Part shown: in pieces, positions 33,589-42,467 of the stretch
How the letters are laid out: each line of letters starts with the position of its first letter
Position numbering within the stretch: position 1 is the first letter of the stretch
Assembly (NCBI GenBank): GCA_002482535.1
Contig: DLGE01000009.1
Coordinates: forward strand, 10,406 to 74,405
Reading direction: 5' to 3'
DNA: 64,000 bases
Source of the DNA: Peptococcaceae bacterium UBA7702
Lineage (GTDB): Bacteria > Bacillota > Dehalobacteriia > UBA7702
Program-made: the position numbers and the translations under genes
The notes under the pieces: generated by a model
Seen by the model: the letters and a program-made list of their open reading frames with translations, nothing else
Told to the model about the DNA's origin: nothing
Database searches by the model: none

Positions 33589-34089
33589 ATGGCTGTTATC
33601 GTATTCGAATCCAATGCCGGACATACGGAAAACTACGGCAGAATGCTGGGGGAAATCTTGAACGTCCCCGTCTTTTCTCATAAGCATGCCAAAAATGTTT
33701 TGGGCAAAGGGGAAGCGGTGTTTTTTATGGGCTGGCTTTGTGCCGACACCGTCAAGGGTTATAAAAAAGCCCAAAAGACCTTCGATCTTTGCGGCGTTTG
33801 CGCCGTGGGTATGACGTCTCCGGAGCTGGTCGACATCGACCAGCTGAAAAGAAAAAATGAAATCAATGGTAAACCGTTTTTTTATCTTCAGGGCGGCCTT
33901 GAACTGGATAAATTATCGGGCATCTATAAAAAGATGATGTCCGTCGCGACGTCTTCCCTGGAAAAGGGGGCAGCCAAAGGGACGCTTTCGCCAAAGGATG
34001 TCCAGATGGCTGCTTTGCTGAAAGCAGGGGGCTCCTGTGTGCAGAAAGAAAACTTGCAGTCCATTGTGGAATGGTGGAATCAAAGGTGA
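33589..34089 (+). CDS. Flavodoxin-domain protein
   Basis: 166 residues, ATG behind GGAGGGAAGAAT, 17 bases after ispD. N-terminal FESNAGHTENYGRMLGEIL resembles the flavodoxin phosphate-binding loop, and GWLCADTVKGYKKAQ its second motif. The C-terminal third (SSLEKGAAKGTLSPKDVQMA) is helical and not part of the fold. Probably an FMN-binding electron carrier or reductase domain; partner unknown. Confidence 0.65.
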   Translation: MAVIVFESNAGHTENYGRMLGEILNVPVFSHKHAKNVLGKGEAVFFMGWLCADTVKGYKKAQKTFDLCGVCAVGMTSPELVDIDQLKRKNEINGKPFFYLQGGLELDKLSGIYKKMMSVATSSLEKGAAKGTLSPKDVQMAALLKAGGSCVQKENLQSIVEWWNQR

Positions 34090-34101
34090 AGGGATGCTTA
34101 T

Positions 34102-34172
34102 TACCCCGGATCATTTAGAGTCATCAGCCTGTGTCGAAAGCCTGGTATCTCCGAGTGATCCGGGGTATTATT
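34102..34172 (+). terminator. Large terminator-like hairpin
   Basis: 12-bp stem TACCCCGGATCA/TGATCCGGGGTA (34102-34113 and 34156-34167) with a structured 42-base loop, followed by TTATTTTG. It starts 12 bases after the flavodoxin-domain gene. Confidence 0.65.
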
Positions 34173-34194
34173 TTGTCGTAACACAGCGCATCTA

Positions 34195-34223
34195 TTGACA
34201 TTATGAGGAAAACGCGCTACGAT
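34195..34223 (+). promoter_or_regulatory. feoAB promoter
   Basis: TTGACA (34195-34200), 17-base spacer, TACGAT (34218-34223). The GTTAG-N6-CTAAC palindrome begins 9 bases after the -10, covering the start point. Confidence 0.75.
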
Positions 34224-34231
34224 GAAACAGT

Positions 34232-34247
34232 GTTAGATGAAGCTAAC
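34232..34247. promoter_or_regulatory. GTTAG-N6-CTAAC operator (site A, feoAB)
   Basis: GTTAGATGAAGCTAAC. One of four identical-pattern sites in the window. Resembles the DtxR/IdeR box (TTAGGTTAGGCTAACCTAA; 13 of 19 positions agree when aligned from 34233). Placed to block feoAB transcription. Confidence 0.65.
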
Positions 34248-34270
34248 CCGGAGAAATCAGGGAGGAATAT

Positions 34271-34507
34271 ATGACCTTAGACGAGATGCCTGTCGGCTCC
34301 TACGGTATCATACGGGAAGTACATTGCGAAAAAAGCTTTCGCCGCCGTTTGCTGGATATGGGGCTGACACCGAAAACAAAAATAATGGTACGCAAAGTTG
34401 CGCCGCTGGGTGATCCCATCGAAGTCTTTTTAAGAGGATATGAGTTGACACTGCGGAAAGAAGACGCCAGTTGTATCCTGGTGGAGGAATGCGATGAAGT
34501 CCTTTGA
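34271..34507 (+). CDS. feoA: Ferrous iron transport protein FeoA
   Basis: 78-residue SH3-like cytosolic protein that supports FeoB. Typical pattern: MPVGSYGIIREV, FRRRLLDMGLTPKTKIMV, VAPLGDPIEVFLRGYELTLR. ATG behind CAGGGAGGAATAT. Overlaps feoB by 14 bases. Confidence 0.95.
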   Translation: MTLDEMPVGSYGIIREVHCEKSFRRRLLDMGLTPKTKIMVRKVAPLGDPIEVFLRGYELTLRKEDASCILVEECDEVL

Positions 34508-36515
34508 AATTGCCCTGATCGGGAATCAGAATGCTGGAAAAACCACGCTGTTCAATGCTTTGACCGGCAGCAATCAGCATGTGGGCAATTTCCCCGGTGT
34601 GACGGTGGAAAAAAAAGAGGGGCGTTTGATCTCCCATCACGATATCACCGTGGTGGATCTGCCGGGGATCTATTCCCTGTCTCCTTATACCGCTGAAGAG
34701 ATTGTTACCAGGGATTTTCTGCTGAAGGAAAAACCTAAGGGGATCATCAATATCATCGACGCCACCAATTTGGAACGGAACCTCTACCTGACCTTGCAAC
34801 TGATTGAACTGAACCTGCCCACAGTATTGGCCCTCAATATGATGGATGAAGTCCGGGCCAACGGTCACTGCATCGATGTGGAAGGCTTGAGCCACGCCTT
34901 GGGCATTCCCATCGTACCCATTGCCGCTTCAAAAAAAGAGGGGATCGAAGACCTCATCGCCGTGATGGAAACAACGGTGAAAAATAAGGCGCTGCCCCGA
35001 AAAATGGATTTTTGCCGAGGCGCTGTTCATAAAGCCATTCACAGCGTCGCCCATATCGTGGAGGAAAACGCCGTCGCCGCCGGGATTCCGGTGCGTTTTG
35101 CCGCCACCAAACTGGTGGAAGGGGACAAGCCCGCCACCGCCATACTTGCCATGGAAGAAGAGGATCTGGCAATCATCGAGTCCATTGTTGCCGAGATGGA
35201 GCATACCCTCCATACGGACAGGGAGGCCGCTTTGGCCGACATGCGCTATGAGTTTATTGAGGGCCTCTGCAAGGTTTATGTGAAACAGGAGGGCATCGCC
35301 AAGGGACACCAGCGCAGTATCCTAATGGACCGCTTCCTGACCCACCGTATTTTTGCCGTGCCCATCTTTCTCTGTATCATGGCGTTGATTTTTTGGCTCA
35401 CCTTTTCCGCCATCGGTCCAATTTTTAACGATTTGATGCAGAATTTGGTCAATGTTGTTACGGCCAAGGCAGCCTATTTTCTGGAAGCAGCCCACGTTAA
35501 CCAGGTGTTAACCTCTATGATCATCGACGGCGCTTTTGCCGGTGTGGGGGCGATTTTGTCGTTTCTGCCCACCATCGTCATCTTGTTTTTCTTTTTGTCC
35601 CTGCTGGAAGACAGCGGCTATATGGCACGGGTGGCCTTTGTCTTCGACCGTCTCTTCCGCAAGGTAGGGCTTTCTGGAAAATCCTTTGTTCCCATGCTCA
35701 TCGGCTTTGGCTGTTCCGTCCCGGCCATCATGGCCACGCGAACCTTAGGTTCCAACCGGGAACGTAAAATGACCATTCTCCTAACGCCCTTTATGTCTTG
35801 CAGTGCCAAGCTGCCGATTTACGCCGTTTTTACCATGGCCTTTTTTCAGCGCCATCAGGGTCTCGTGATGATCGCCCTCTATATTCTTGGCATTGCCGTG
35901 GCCGTTTTGGCCGCCCTGCTTTTGAAAAAGACCAGGTTCAAAGGACGCTCCATGCCGTTTTTGTTGGAATTGCCGCCTTACCGGCTGCCGGATATTAAAA
36001 CCGTCATGCGGGATCTTTGGAGCAAAACCAAGGATTTTCTGACCCGCGCCTTTACCATTATCTTCTTGGCTTCCCTGGTGGTTTGGCTCTTGCAGAGCTT
36101 TGATTTCCGCTTCAATCTGGTGAACGACAGCTCCGAGAGTATTTTAGCCGTTTTCGGGAAGCTTTTGACGCCCCTCTTTTCGCCTTTGGGCTTTGGCGAT
36201 TGGCGTTCGGCGACAGCCCTGGTTACCGGTTTGATTTCAAAAGAAACGGTGATCAGTACCTTTGCCATTCTGCTGGGAGCCAGTGATTCCGCTGGTGTGG
36301 CGTCTTCGCTGTCTACTTTGTTTACGCCCCTTTCCGCCTTTTCATTCCTCGTCTTTACTTTGCTTTATATGCCTTGCGTCGCCGCCTTTGCCGTGACCAA
36401 ACGGGAATTGGGAGGGATGGGTCAGGCCCTGTTGGCCTCGTTGTTTCAAACCTCCATCGCCTGGTTTGTGGCGCTCCTCTTTTATCAGATCGGCCGTTTG
36501 GTGATCGGTCTGTAA
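34494..36515 (+). CDS. feoB: Ferrous iron transporter FeoB
   Basis: 673-residue GTPase-coupled Fe2+ importer. G1 GNQNAGKTTLFN (residues 9-20), G2 region FPGVTVEKKEG, G3 DLPGIYSLSP, G4 NMMDE; helical GDI-like domain; then about 9-11 membrane segments with the two gate motifs seen as FVPMLIGFGCSVPAIMATR and GLISKETVISTFAIL. Overlaps feoA, so translation is coupled. Expression is probably controlled by metal through the palindrome at 34232. Confidence 0.97.
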   Translation: MKSFEIALIGNQNAGKTTLFNALTGSNQHVGNFPGVTVEKKEGRLISHHDITVVDLPGIYSLSPYTAEEIVTRDFLLKEKPKGIINIIDATNLERNLYLTLQLIELNLPTVLALNMMDEVRANGHCIDVEGLSHALGIPIVPIAASKKEGIEDLIAVMETTVKNKALPRKMDFCRGAVHKAIHSVAHIVEENAVAAGIPVRFAATKLVEGDKPATAILAMEEEDLAIIESIVAEMEHTLHTDREAALADMRYEFIEGLCKVYVKQEGIAKGHQRSILMDRFLTHRIFAVPIFLCIMALIFWLTFSAIGPIFNDLMQNLVNVVTAKAAYFLEAAHVNQVLTSMIIDGAFAGVGAILSFLPTIVILFFFLSLLEDSGYMARVAFVFDRLFRKVGLSGKSFVPMLIGFGCSVPAIMATRTLGSNRERKMTILLTPFMSCSAKLPIYAVFTMAFFQRHQGLVMIALYILGIAVAVLAALLLKKTRFKGRSMPFLLELPPYRLPDIKTVMRDLWSKTKDFLTRAFTIIFLASLVVWLLQSFDFRFNLVNDSSESILAVFGKLLTPLFSPLGFGDWRSATALVTGLISKETVISTFAILLGASDSAGVASSLSTLFTPLSAFSFLVFTLLYMPCVAAFAVTKRELGGMGQALLASLFQTSIAWFVALLFYQIGRLVIGL

Positions 36516-36544
36516 CCATTCGCAAACCGATTCAATTGATAAAT

Positions 36545-36585
36545 AAAAGCCGCCTTTGGAGAAAACTCCAAAGGCGGCTTTTCAT
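36545..36585. terminator. Bidirectional terminator between feoB and pdxY
   Basis: 17-bp perfect stem AAAAGCCGCCTTTGGAG/CTCCAAAGGCGGCTTTT, AAAA loop. T-rich on both strands; serves the convergent feoB and kinase genes. Confidence 0.9.
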
Positions 36586-36638
36586 AGACAAAAAAACTTT
36601 TCTTTGCGAATCGGAAGCAGTAAAGGGGAGCATGCCGC

Positions 36639-37484
36639 CTATTTCAGTAAATCAATGTAATAGGGCAGCTCCTTTTCGAAGCAGACGCCGTAGCGCACTT
36701 CGGTGCCGGCCTTGGCGGTTCGGCGGATGCAGGCCACGGTATAATCCACGGCAATGGCGGTGGCCTCCCGCAGGGTCTTATCGTTGCTGAGGGCGCCGAC
36801 CAGCGCGGAACCGAAAACATCGCCGGTGCCGTGAAAATAGCCGGGGATTCTTTCGTTCATCAAATAATGGATTTCGCCTTTGGCCTTGTCCGAGGCGGCG
36901 GCGCCGAGCTTTGTCTCGTCAAAAGAGATCCCGCTTAAAACGACCTTTTCCGCACCGAGGCCGTGAAGGGCGTTGAGGATAGAAAGAATGTAATCCTCGG
37001 AATAGTTTTTTTCTTCATAGGGGAGGCCCGTCATGAAAGCCGCTTCAGTGAGGTTGGGCATGATCAGGTCGGCTTTGGCGCAAAGCTTGGCCATACCCCG
37101 GGCGAAAGCTTCGTCGAAGAGTTCGTAAAGGGAGCCGTTGTCGCCCATGACCGGATCGACGCAGACCAAGGTATCTTTTCCGCGGAAACCGTCAAATAAG
37201 CCTTTCATCAGTTCCAGTTGTTCAAAGGAGCCGAGATAGCCGGTATATATGAAATCCACTTTTAAGTTTAAAGCTTCCCAATGGCGGGTGATGGGGGCGA
37301 TTTCAGCGGTAAGGTCTCTGAAGGTAAAGCCGGTGAAGCCGCCGGTATGGGTGGAAAGGACGGAGGTCGGCAGAATGGAGCATTCTGCCCCGGCGGCGGA
37401 GATGATCGGCAACGCTACGGTGAGAGAACATCTGCCGACACAGGAAATGTCGTGTACTGCCAGAACCCTTTTCTGTTGTTCCAT
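36639..37484 (-). CDS. pdxY: Pyridoxamine/pyridoxal kinase
   Basis: 281 residues of the ribokinase-like PdxK/PdxY group; phosphorylates pyridoxal/pyridoxamine to the cofactor form. LAVHDISCVGRCSLTVALPI at the N-terminus (substrate part), VDPVMGDNGSLY near residue 110 and the nucleotide/anion hole HGTGDVFGSALVGAL near 215. ATG is preceded by AAGGAGAAACCAC. Stand-alone gene. Confidence 0.9.
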   Translation of the reverse strand: MEQQKRVLAVHDISCVGRCSLTVALPIISAAGAECSILPTSVLSTHTGGFTGFTFRDLTAEIAPITRHWEALNLKVDFIYTGYLGSFEQLELMKGLFDGFRGKDTLVCVDPVMGDNGSLYELFDEAFARGMAKLCAKADLIMPNLTEAAFMTGLPYEEKNYSEDYILSILNALHGLGAEKVVLSGISFDETKLGAAASDKAKGEIHYLMNERIPGYFHGTGDVFGSALVGALSNDKTLREATAIAVDYTVACIRRTAKAGTEVRYGVCFEKELPYYIDLLK

Positions 37485-37633
37485 GTGGTTTCTCCTTGTA
37501 CGTATTTATATGGTAGTATATGACTTTTTTTTCATTTAATCAAGATATATTTTACGTTTTGGTATATAAATCTTTACACGATGAAAGCATAAAGGTATAC
37601 TATAATATAATGTTAGAAAGAGAGGAACGCAAT

Positions 37634-38488
37634 ATGACTGAACAAACAAAACAAACAAAAAAGAGCGATTGCACACCAAAAAAATGCGAATCTTGCAAAG
37701 AAAGCTGCGAAGGGCGTATGAAACCGGCAAAAGAAGCGGCGAATTCATATAGCGACGTAAAAAAAGTGATCGGCGTGATCAGCGGCAAAGGCGGCGTGGG
37801 GAAATCAATGGTCACCTCCATGCTGGCGCAGGATATGAGCGACCGCGGTTACCGTACCGCGATTCTTGACGCCGACCTTACCGGCCCCTCCATTCCCCAG
37901 GGTTTCGGCATCCATCAACGGGCCGAATCTTCCGAAGCGGGATTGCTCCCCGCCTTGTCCAAAGACGGTATTAAGATCATGTCCATCAATTTGCTGCTGG
38001 AAAACGAAAAAGAACCCGTGGTTTGGCGCGGTCCGATGATCGCCGGCGCCGTCAAACAATTTTGGACCGATGTGGTTTGGGGTGATATTGATTTTATGTT
38101 CGTTGATATGCCTCCAGGCACCGGCGACGTACCCCTGACGGTTTTTCAGTCCCTGCCCGTGGACGGTCTCATCATCGTCACTTCACCCCAGGAATTGGTG
38201 CAGATGATCGTGGGAAAAGCGGTCCATATGGCGAAACATATGGAAGTTCCCGTCATCGGCATTGTGGAAAATATGTCCTACATTCAGTGTCCTGACTGCG
38301 CCAAGAAGATCCACATGTTCGGCGAGAGCCACGTGGAGGAAACCGCCGCGGAATACGGCTTAAAGGTCTTGGGCAAATTGCCCCTTGATCCCAGAGTGTC
38401 CGCTGCCTACGACGCCGGGGAAGTGCAAATTTTCGCGGATCACTGGGATAAAGCCATCGGTGACGCCGTGGAAGCCCTCAGCCGCTAA
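37634..38488 (+). CDS. Mrp/NBP35-family iron-sulfur cluster carrier ATPase
   Basis: 284 residues from ATG 37634 (AGAGGAACGCAAT upstream). N-terminal Cys motif CTPKKCESCKESC (Cys 13, 18, 21, 25) as in Nbp35-type proteins, deviant Walker A GKGGVGKSMVTSM, Switch I DADLTGPSIPQ, DMPPGTGDVPL and a second CPDC motif near residue 220, which is the bridging cluster site of Mrp dimers. Role: assembles or transfers [4Fe-4S] clusters to apoproteins. Next gene 33 bases away. Confidence 0.93.
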   Translation: MTEQTKQTKKSDCTPKKCESCKESCEGRMKPAKEAANSYSDVKKVIGVISGKGGVGKSMVTSMLAQDMSDRGYRTAILDADLTGPSIPQGFGIHQRAESSEAGLLPALSKDGIKIMSINLLLENEKEPVVWRGPMIAGAVKQFWTDVVWGDIDFMFVDMPPGTGDVPLTVFQSLPVDGLIIVTSPQELVQMIVGKAVHMAKHMEVPVIGIVENMSYIQCPDCAKKIHMFGESHVEETAAEYGLKVLGKLPLDPRVSAAYDAGEVQIFADHWDKAIGDAVEALSR

Positions 38489-38521
38489 AGAGCCGGGAAC
38501 AGGAATGGGGGAGGGAAAACT

Positions 38522-39055
38522 ATGACAAGAGAATTGCGCCGTCGCAAACAGGCTTTGGAAAAAACGGAAATTGTTGCTGTTTTGCTCCGGAATACCAGCG
38601 GTGTGCTGGCCCTGACCGGTACCGACGGCTACCCTTACGCGGTGCCGTTAAGCTATGTTTATACTGCGGGGAAGCTTTATTTTCACTGTGCCAAGGAAGG
38701 CTATAAAATCGATGCCCTTCGCCACGGGTCAAAGGCTTCTTTCTGCGTGATCGACAGAGATGAAATTGTCCGGGAAGATTTTTCCACCAACTACATCAGC
38801 GTGATCGCTTTCGGCAATGCGTATCTTGTGACCGACGATGAAGAGAAAAGGCTTTCCATCGGCCTGCTCGCCGCAAAATACGGTACCGGAGACAGGACAG
38901 CTGATGAAAAGGAAATCGAAAAATCCTGGAGCCGACTTACGATGATTTGCCTTGACATCGAAGAGATCACCGGCAAAGCGGCGACGGCGGTGATCAAAAA
39001 TAGGGAAGCCTATTTCCCCCAGGCCGGAAAGGCCTGCTCTTCCTGTCAGAACTGA
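38522..39055 (+). CDS. Pyridoxamine-phosphate-oxidase-fold flavoprotein (NimA-like)
   Basis: 177 residues, split-barrel FMN-binding fold: LALTGTDGYPYAVPLSYVYT, LYFHCAKEGYKIDALRHGSK, ASFCVID, then a C-terminal YGTGDRTADEKEIEKSWSR, which is the pattern of the nitroimidazole-resistance-related NimA family. Probably reduces an organic substrate with FMN. The C-terminus ends CSSCQN, where two Cys could bind metal. Downstream of Mrp in what may be one operon. Confidence 0.88.
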   Translation: MTRELRRRKQALEKTEIVAVLLRNTSGVLALTGTDGYPYAVPLSYVYTAGKLYFHCAKEGYKIDALRHGSKASFCVIDRDEIVREDFSTNYISVIAFGNAYLVTDDEEKRLSIGLLAAKYGTGDRTADEKEIEKSWSRLTMICLDIEEITGKAATAVIKNREAYFPQAGKACSSCQN

Positions 39056-39141
39056 AACGGTCTTAGCCCCTTCGCTTTAGGGACTTTCTTTGACCTTGGT
39101 GCGTATAATAGGATAGAAGGTCAAAGAAAAGAGATTGTTGT

Positions 39142-39918
39142 ATGATTCCAGGTTTGCGAACATTGAAAAATCTCCTCGAAACGGCCTTGGCACCGGTGGG
39201 GAGCACTATGTATATCTATGGCGGCGGCTGGAATGAAGCCGATGACGGCGCCGGCGAAGACGCCGTCAGCATCGGCGTGGCGCCGCAATGGCGCGACTTC
39301 TTTTCGCTCCAGAAGGCGAACTACGACTTTCATCACCATCACGATAGAAGGGACGGCCTTGATTGTTCCGGCTATGTAGGCTGGGTGCTGTATAACGTCT
39401 TTCGCAAGGAAAGCGGCGGTGAAGGCTACGTGCTCCCCTCGGCGGAAATGGCGAAGACCTTTGCCGCTTACGGCTGGGGGACGTACCTCCCGGCAAAGGA
39501 AGTCGGAGATTACTGCCCCGGCGACCTCATGAGCAGCAAAGAACGTCACGTTTATATCGTTCTCGGTGCCTGTGCCGACGGCAGTGTCCTGCTGCTCCAT
39601 GCCAGTCCCCCAGGGGTGATGCTCAGCGGCACCGTGACGCCGGCCGGGGAAACGGAAAGCAATGCCGTTTCGCTGGCGGAATACTATCTCAAAACATATT
39701 ATCCCGCCTGGTATGAAAAATTCCCCGCCTGCGGCAGGGGTCTTTCCTATCTTACTGAATATGACCAGCTGCGTTGGGATCTCGGCGGTGTTTTAAAGGA
39801 TCCCGAAGGTTACCGTTTTTTGCCGCCGCCACTGCTTTTGGCGGATCTCTTCAAAAATAAAAAGTATAGTTTAGTGGAACCGGATATTGTTCATGACAAA
39901 CGCCCGTATCTTTGGTGA
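39142..39918 (+). CDS. NlpC/P60-like cysteine peptidase-fold protein
   Basis: 258 residues. Catalytic Cys motif GLDCSGYVGW near residue 75 and the His in ERHVYIVLG near 134 define a papain-like NlpC/P60 fold that usually cleaves peptidoglycan peptides. There is no signal peptide, unusual for a wall hydrolase; it could act inside the cell or be exported another way. ATG has only a weak AGAG site upstream. Stop overlaps a terminator. Confidence 0.75.
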   Translation: MIPGLRTLKNLLETALAPVGSTMYIYGGGWNEADDGAGEDAVSIGVAPQWRDFFSLQKANYDFHHHHDRRDGLDCSGYVGWVLYNVFRKESGGEGYVLPSAEMAKTFAAYGWGTYLPAKEVGDYCPGDLMSSKERHVYIVLGACADGSVLLLHASPPGVMLSGTVTPAGETESNAVSLAEYYLKTYYPAWYEKFPACGRGLSYLTEYDQLRWDLGGVLKDPEGYRFLPPPLLLADLFKNKKYSLVEPDIVHDKRPYLW

Positions 39919-39932
39919 TACGGGCGTTTTTT
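39899..39932 (+). terminator. Rho-independent terminator
   Basis: AACGCCCGTATC/GATACGGGCGTT, 6-base loop, six Ts; overlaps the stop of the preceding gene. Confidence 0.9.
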
Positions 39933-40240
39933 ATAAAGATCACGTACCGAAAGCAGGGAAGGTAGCATTTAGGAGAATGGAATCCATGGGACAAAGTAGG
40001 GTAATGGAATGAATGGAATCGCCATGATTGGCGGGTTTCAATCCCTGTGGAATTTGGTCTTTTGAGGGCCTCCCGCCTTTTTCCGGCAGGGTGTTTTTGT
40101 GTGATTGATTTTCCCTTTTTAAGTACGATAATCTACTTTATGGAGCGCCGTTGGTCAACGCTGCGCATCGTGAATCGGCCTTACGGAGCATTGGCTTTGG
40201 CTGGTCAATTCATTGTTTCATATGAATGTCAAATACCTTT
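39933..40240. other. Intergenic stretch, no gene seen
   Basis: About 300 bases without supported coding. Contains several short GGAATGGA-like direct repeats near 39975-40025 and a GC-rich block (40065-40090). No terminator for the minus-strand ECF operon is obvious except within the first 40 bases of this block. Confidence 0.4.
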
Positions 40241-41737
40241 TTAACCGGCGGGCTTTTCTGTGATTTGACAGTGGAAGAGCTCGCTCAGACGTTGGCAGCC
40301 GACTTTGTCAAGGGAGTAGAATGCGTGGGCTTTCCCGTTTTTTATTTGCAGTACATGGGTACAGCAGCGAAGAATCAGTTCCGGATCGTGGGTGATCACC
40401 AGCGACGTCTTTTTCCCGTTCAGCGAAAGGAGCAGTTTTGCGGTTTCCCGCATGTGATCGTAATCAAGGCCACTGGTGGGTTCGTCAAAAAGAAGAATAT
40501 CTTTATCGGCAAGAATCGCCGCGGCAATGGCTACCCTTTGTTTTTGACCTCCTGATAAGGAAACGGGGTGGCAGTCACTGTATTCCGTCAGATTTAGCTG
40601 TGAAAGAATTTGCCCAACCTCATCTTCATTTTCCTTGTTCATGCCGAGGCGTACTTCCTCAATAACGGATTCACAGAAGAGCTGGTGGTTCACGTCTTGC
40701 ATGACCATATAGCATTTTTTTAACATGGCCCGGCGGTGATGGGCAACGCCGTCTATGGTGACGCTGCCTCGAAATTTCTTTTGGAGACCGCAAAGACACT
40801 TGGCAAATGTGGATTTTCCCGCGCCGTTTGGGCCAATCAAGGCAATCATACTGTTTTTCGGCAGGGACATGTCGTCGATTTGCAGCGCCGGCGTTTTTTT
40901 GTCATAGCTGAAACGGAAATCGTGGAGTTGCAGTGTATCACCGCCGGGGCGTAACAGAGCTTTGCTTTTTAGGCCTTCCAGAGAGTGGCAACGCAGACCG
41001 AATTCTTTTCGTTTTTCCCCGGGCAAAGCGGTAAAATCGTTCATGCTCATATCAAAACCGATCATACCCCGTTCCAAATAGATCACTCTGTCACAAATAT
41101 CGGTGAGCCAGTGGAGCCTATGTTCGGCGATGACAACGGTTTTACCTTGCGATTTCCATAAAAGGATGGTACGGCGGAGCTGTTTTATGGCTTCGGGATC
41201 AAGATTAGAGGTCGGTTCATCCAGCACAAAAACTTCGGGGTGCATGGCGGCTACCGAGGCGCAGGCGACTTTTTGTTTTTCTCCGCCGGAAAGATTGAAT
41301 ATGCTGCGCCCAAGCAAGTGTTCTATTTCCATTTCTGCGGCCGCTTCACGGATCCTTGCTTTGATGACGCTTTCGGGCAACCCCTGATTTTCACAGGCAA
41401 AGGCCAGCTCGCTTGTGGTATCCACGCAGAAAAACTGGCTACGCGGGTTTTGGAATACGCTTCCCACAACAGCAGCGGTTTCATAGAGCTTTGCCTTTGC
41501 CGTGTTGAGGCCTGCGACAGTAATCTCACCGCTTAAATCTCCTTCATAATAGTGGGGAATCAAGCCATTGATCAATCGTGTGAGCGTGGTTTTGCCGCAG
41601 CCGGATTTGCCGCAAAGCAGAACGGTTTCCCCGGGGGAGATCTTCAGGGAGACATTGTTTAAAGCGCCCTTTTCCCCATTGCCATATTTGAAACAAACGT
41701 CTTTCATTACAATCAATTCAGCTACCTCACAGGACAT
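40241..41737 (-). CDS. ECF-type ABC ATPase with two nucleotide-binding domains
   Basis: 498 residues, a fused pair of ABC ATPase domains, each complete: Walker A GKSGCGKTTLTRL and GPNGAGKSTFAKC, signatures FNLSGGEKQKVA and VSLSGGQKQRVA, Walker B FVLDEPTSNL and LLFDEPTSGLD. This fused architecture is common for energy-coupling-factor (ECF) transporters. Overlaps the T-component gene by 11 bases and forms an A-T-S operon with it and the MptD-type S component. Confidence 0.93.
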   Translation of the reverse strand: MSCEVAELIVMKDVCFKYGNGEKGALNNVSLKISPGETVLLCGKSGCGKTTLTRLINGLIPHYYEGDLSGEITVAGLNTAKAKLYETAAVVGSVFQNPRSQFFCVDTTSELAFACENQGLPESVIKARIREAAAEMEIEHLLGRSIFNLSGGEKQKVACASVAAMHPEVFVLDEPTSNLDPEAIKQLRRTILLWKSQGKTVVIAEHRLHWLTDICDRVIYLERGMIGFDMSMNDFTALPGEKRKEFGLRCHSLEGLKSKALLRPGGDTLQLHDFRFSYDKKTPALQIDDMSLPKNSMIALIGPNGAGKSTFAKCLCGLQKKFRGSVTIDGVAHHRRAMLKKCYMVMQDVNHQLFCESVIEEVRLGMNKENEDEVGQILSQLNLTEYSDCHPVSLSGGQKQRVAIAAAILADKDILLFDEPTSGLDYDHMRETAKLLLSLNGKKTSLVITHDPELILRCCTHVLQIKNGKAHAFYSLDKVGCQRLSELFHCQITEKPAG

Positions 41738-42467
41738 GTAACCGGGTTAAAAACAAAAGGACAAAAGACACGGCGCATAAAAGAATCATCAAAAAGTCCT
41801 GTATGCCAAAGCCGATTTCGCAGACATTGGTGCGCCGCACATTGCCGCCGAGGCCCCTGGTCAGCGCCGCGGCAGAGAGTTCCTCCCCAATCTTAACGGA
41901 ACATGTCAGCAGTGGTACGAGGCGGTATTCCACAAACTTGCCGGGATGATTGCCGCCAAGGACAATGCCGCGCATTTTCATCGCCGCGTTGATGGAATTG
42001 AATTCATCGGCAACAGTGGGGAAAAAGCGGAACATCACCGAGGCCGGAATGATCAGCTTTTCACTGACGTGCATCCGTAACATGGCGGCGGTAAATTCGC
42101 TGACTGTGGTTGTGGAGACCACAAAGAAACCCATCATGATGCTGGGCATAAAACGCGTGATGATGCCGGCTGTACCGAGAAGCAGGAAATTCAAAATTCC
42201 CGTAGTGCTTGGGGCGAAAAGGGAAAAAGACAGATACATCCCGGCATATAGGAAAAAATAGAGTGCCGCGGCTCTGTATTTTTTTACTGATAGCAATAAC
42301 ACCAACGGAATCAGGGCCAAGCAGGGTGTGATAAACGCTGTGACCGCGCCGCCCGCTCCCCCCAGAACAAAGGTGGCCATGGTAATCAACAGCAGTAATT
42401 TCGTTCTGGGGTCAAGGGCCAGACCGCGGTCTTCAACGTCTGCTTGCAACAGATTACCCAACATCAT
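41727..42467 (-). CDS. ECF transporter T component (CbiQ/EcfT-like)
   Basis: About 246 residues from ATG 42467, which overlaps the preceding stop as ATGA (a frame reaching 42572 has no ribosome binding site). Pattern DPRTKLLLLITMATFVLGGA at the N-terminus, multi-helix membrane domain, and the Ala-Arg-Gly coupling motif region AAALTRGLGGNVRRT near the C-terminus. It couples the S component to the ATPase. Confidence 0.9.
   Translation of the reverse strand: MMLGNLLQADVEDRGLALDPRTKLLLLITMATFVLGGAGGAVTAFITPCLALIPLVLLLSVKKYRAAALYFFLYAGMYLSFSLFAPSTTGILNFLLLGTAGIITRFMPSIMMGFFVVSTTTVSEFTAAMLRMHVSEKLIIPASVMFRFFPTVADEFNSINAAMKMRGIVLGGNHPGKFVEYRLVPLLTCSVKIGEELSAAALTRGLGGNVRRTNVCEIGFGIQDFLMILLCAVSFVLLFLTRLHVL

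Noticed and set aside
34308..34895. 195-codon minus-strand frame opposite feoA/feoB
   Set aside because: Lies wholly within well-supported feoAB coding sequence.
40034..40045. CRISPR-repeat-like string GTTTCAATCCCT
   Set aside because: Single occurrence in the window, no repeat-spacer pattern and no cas genes.
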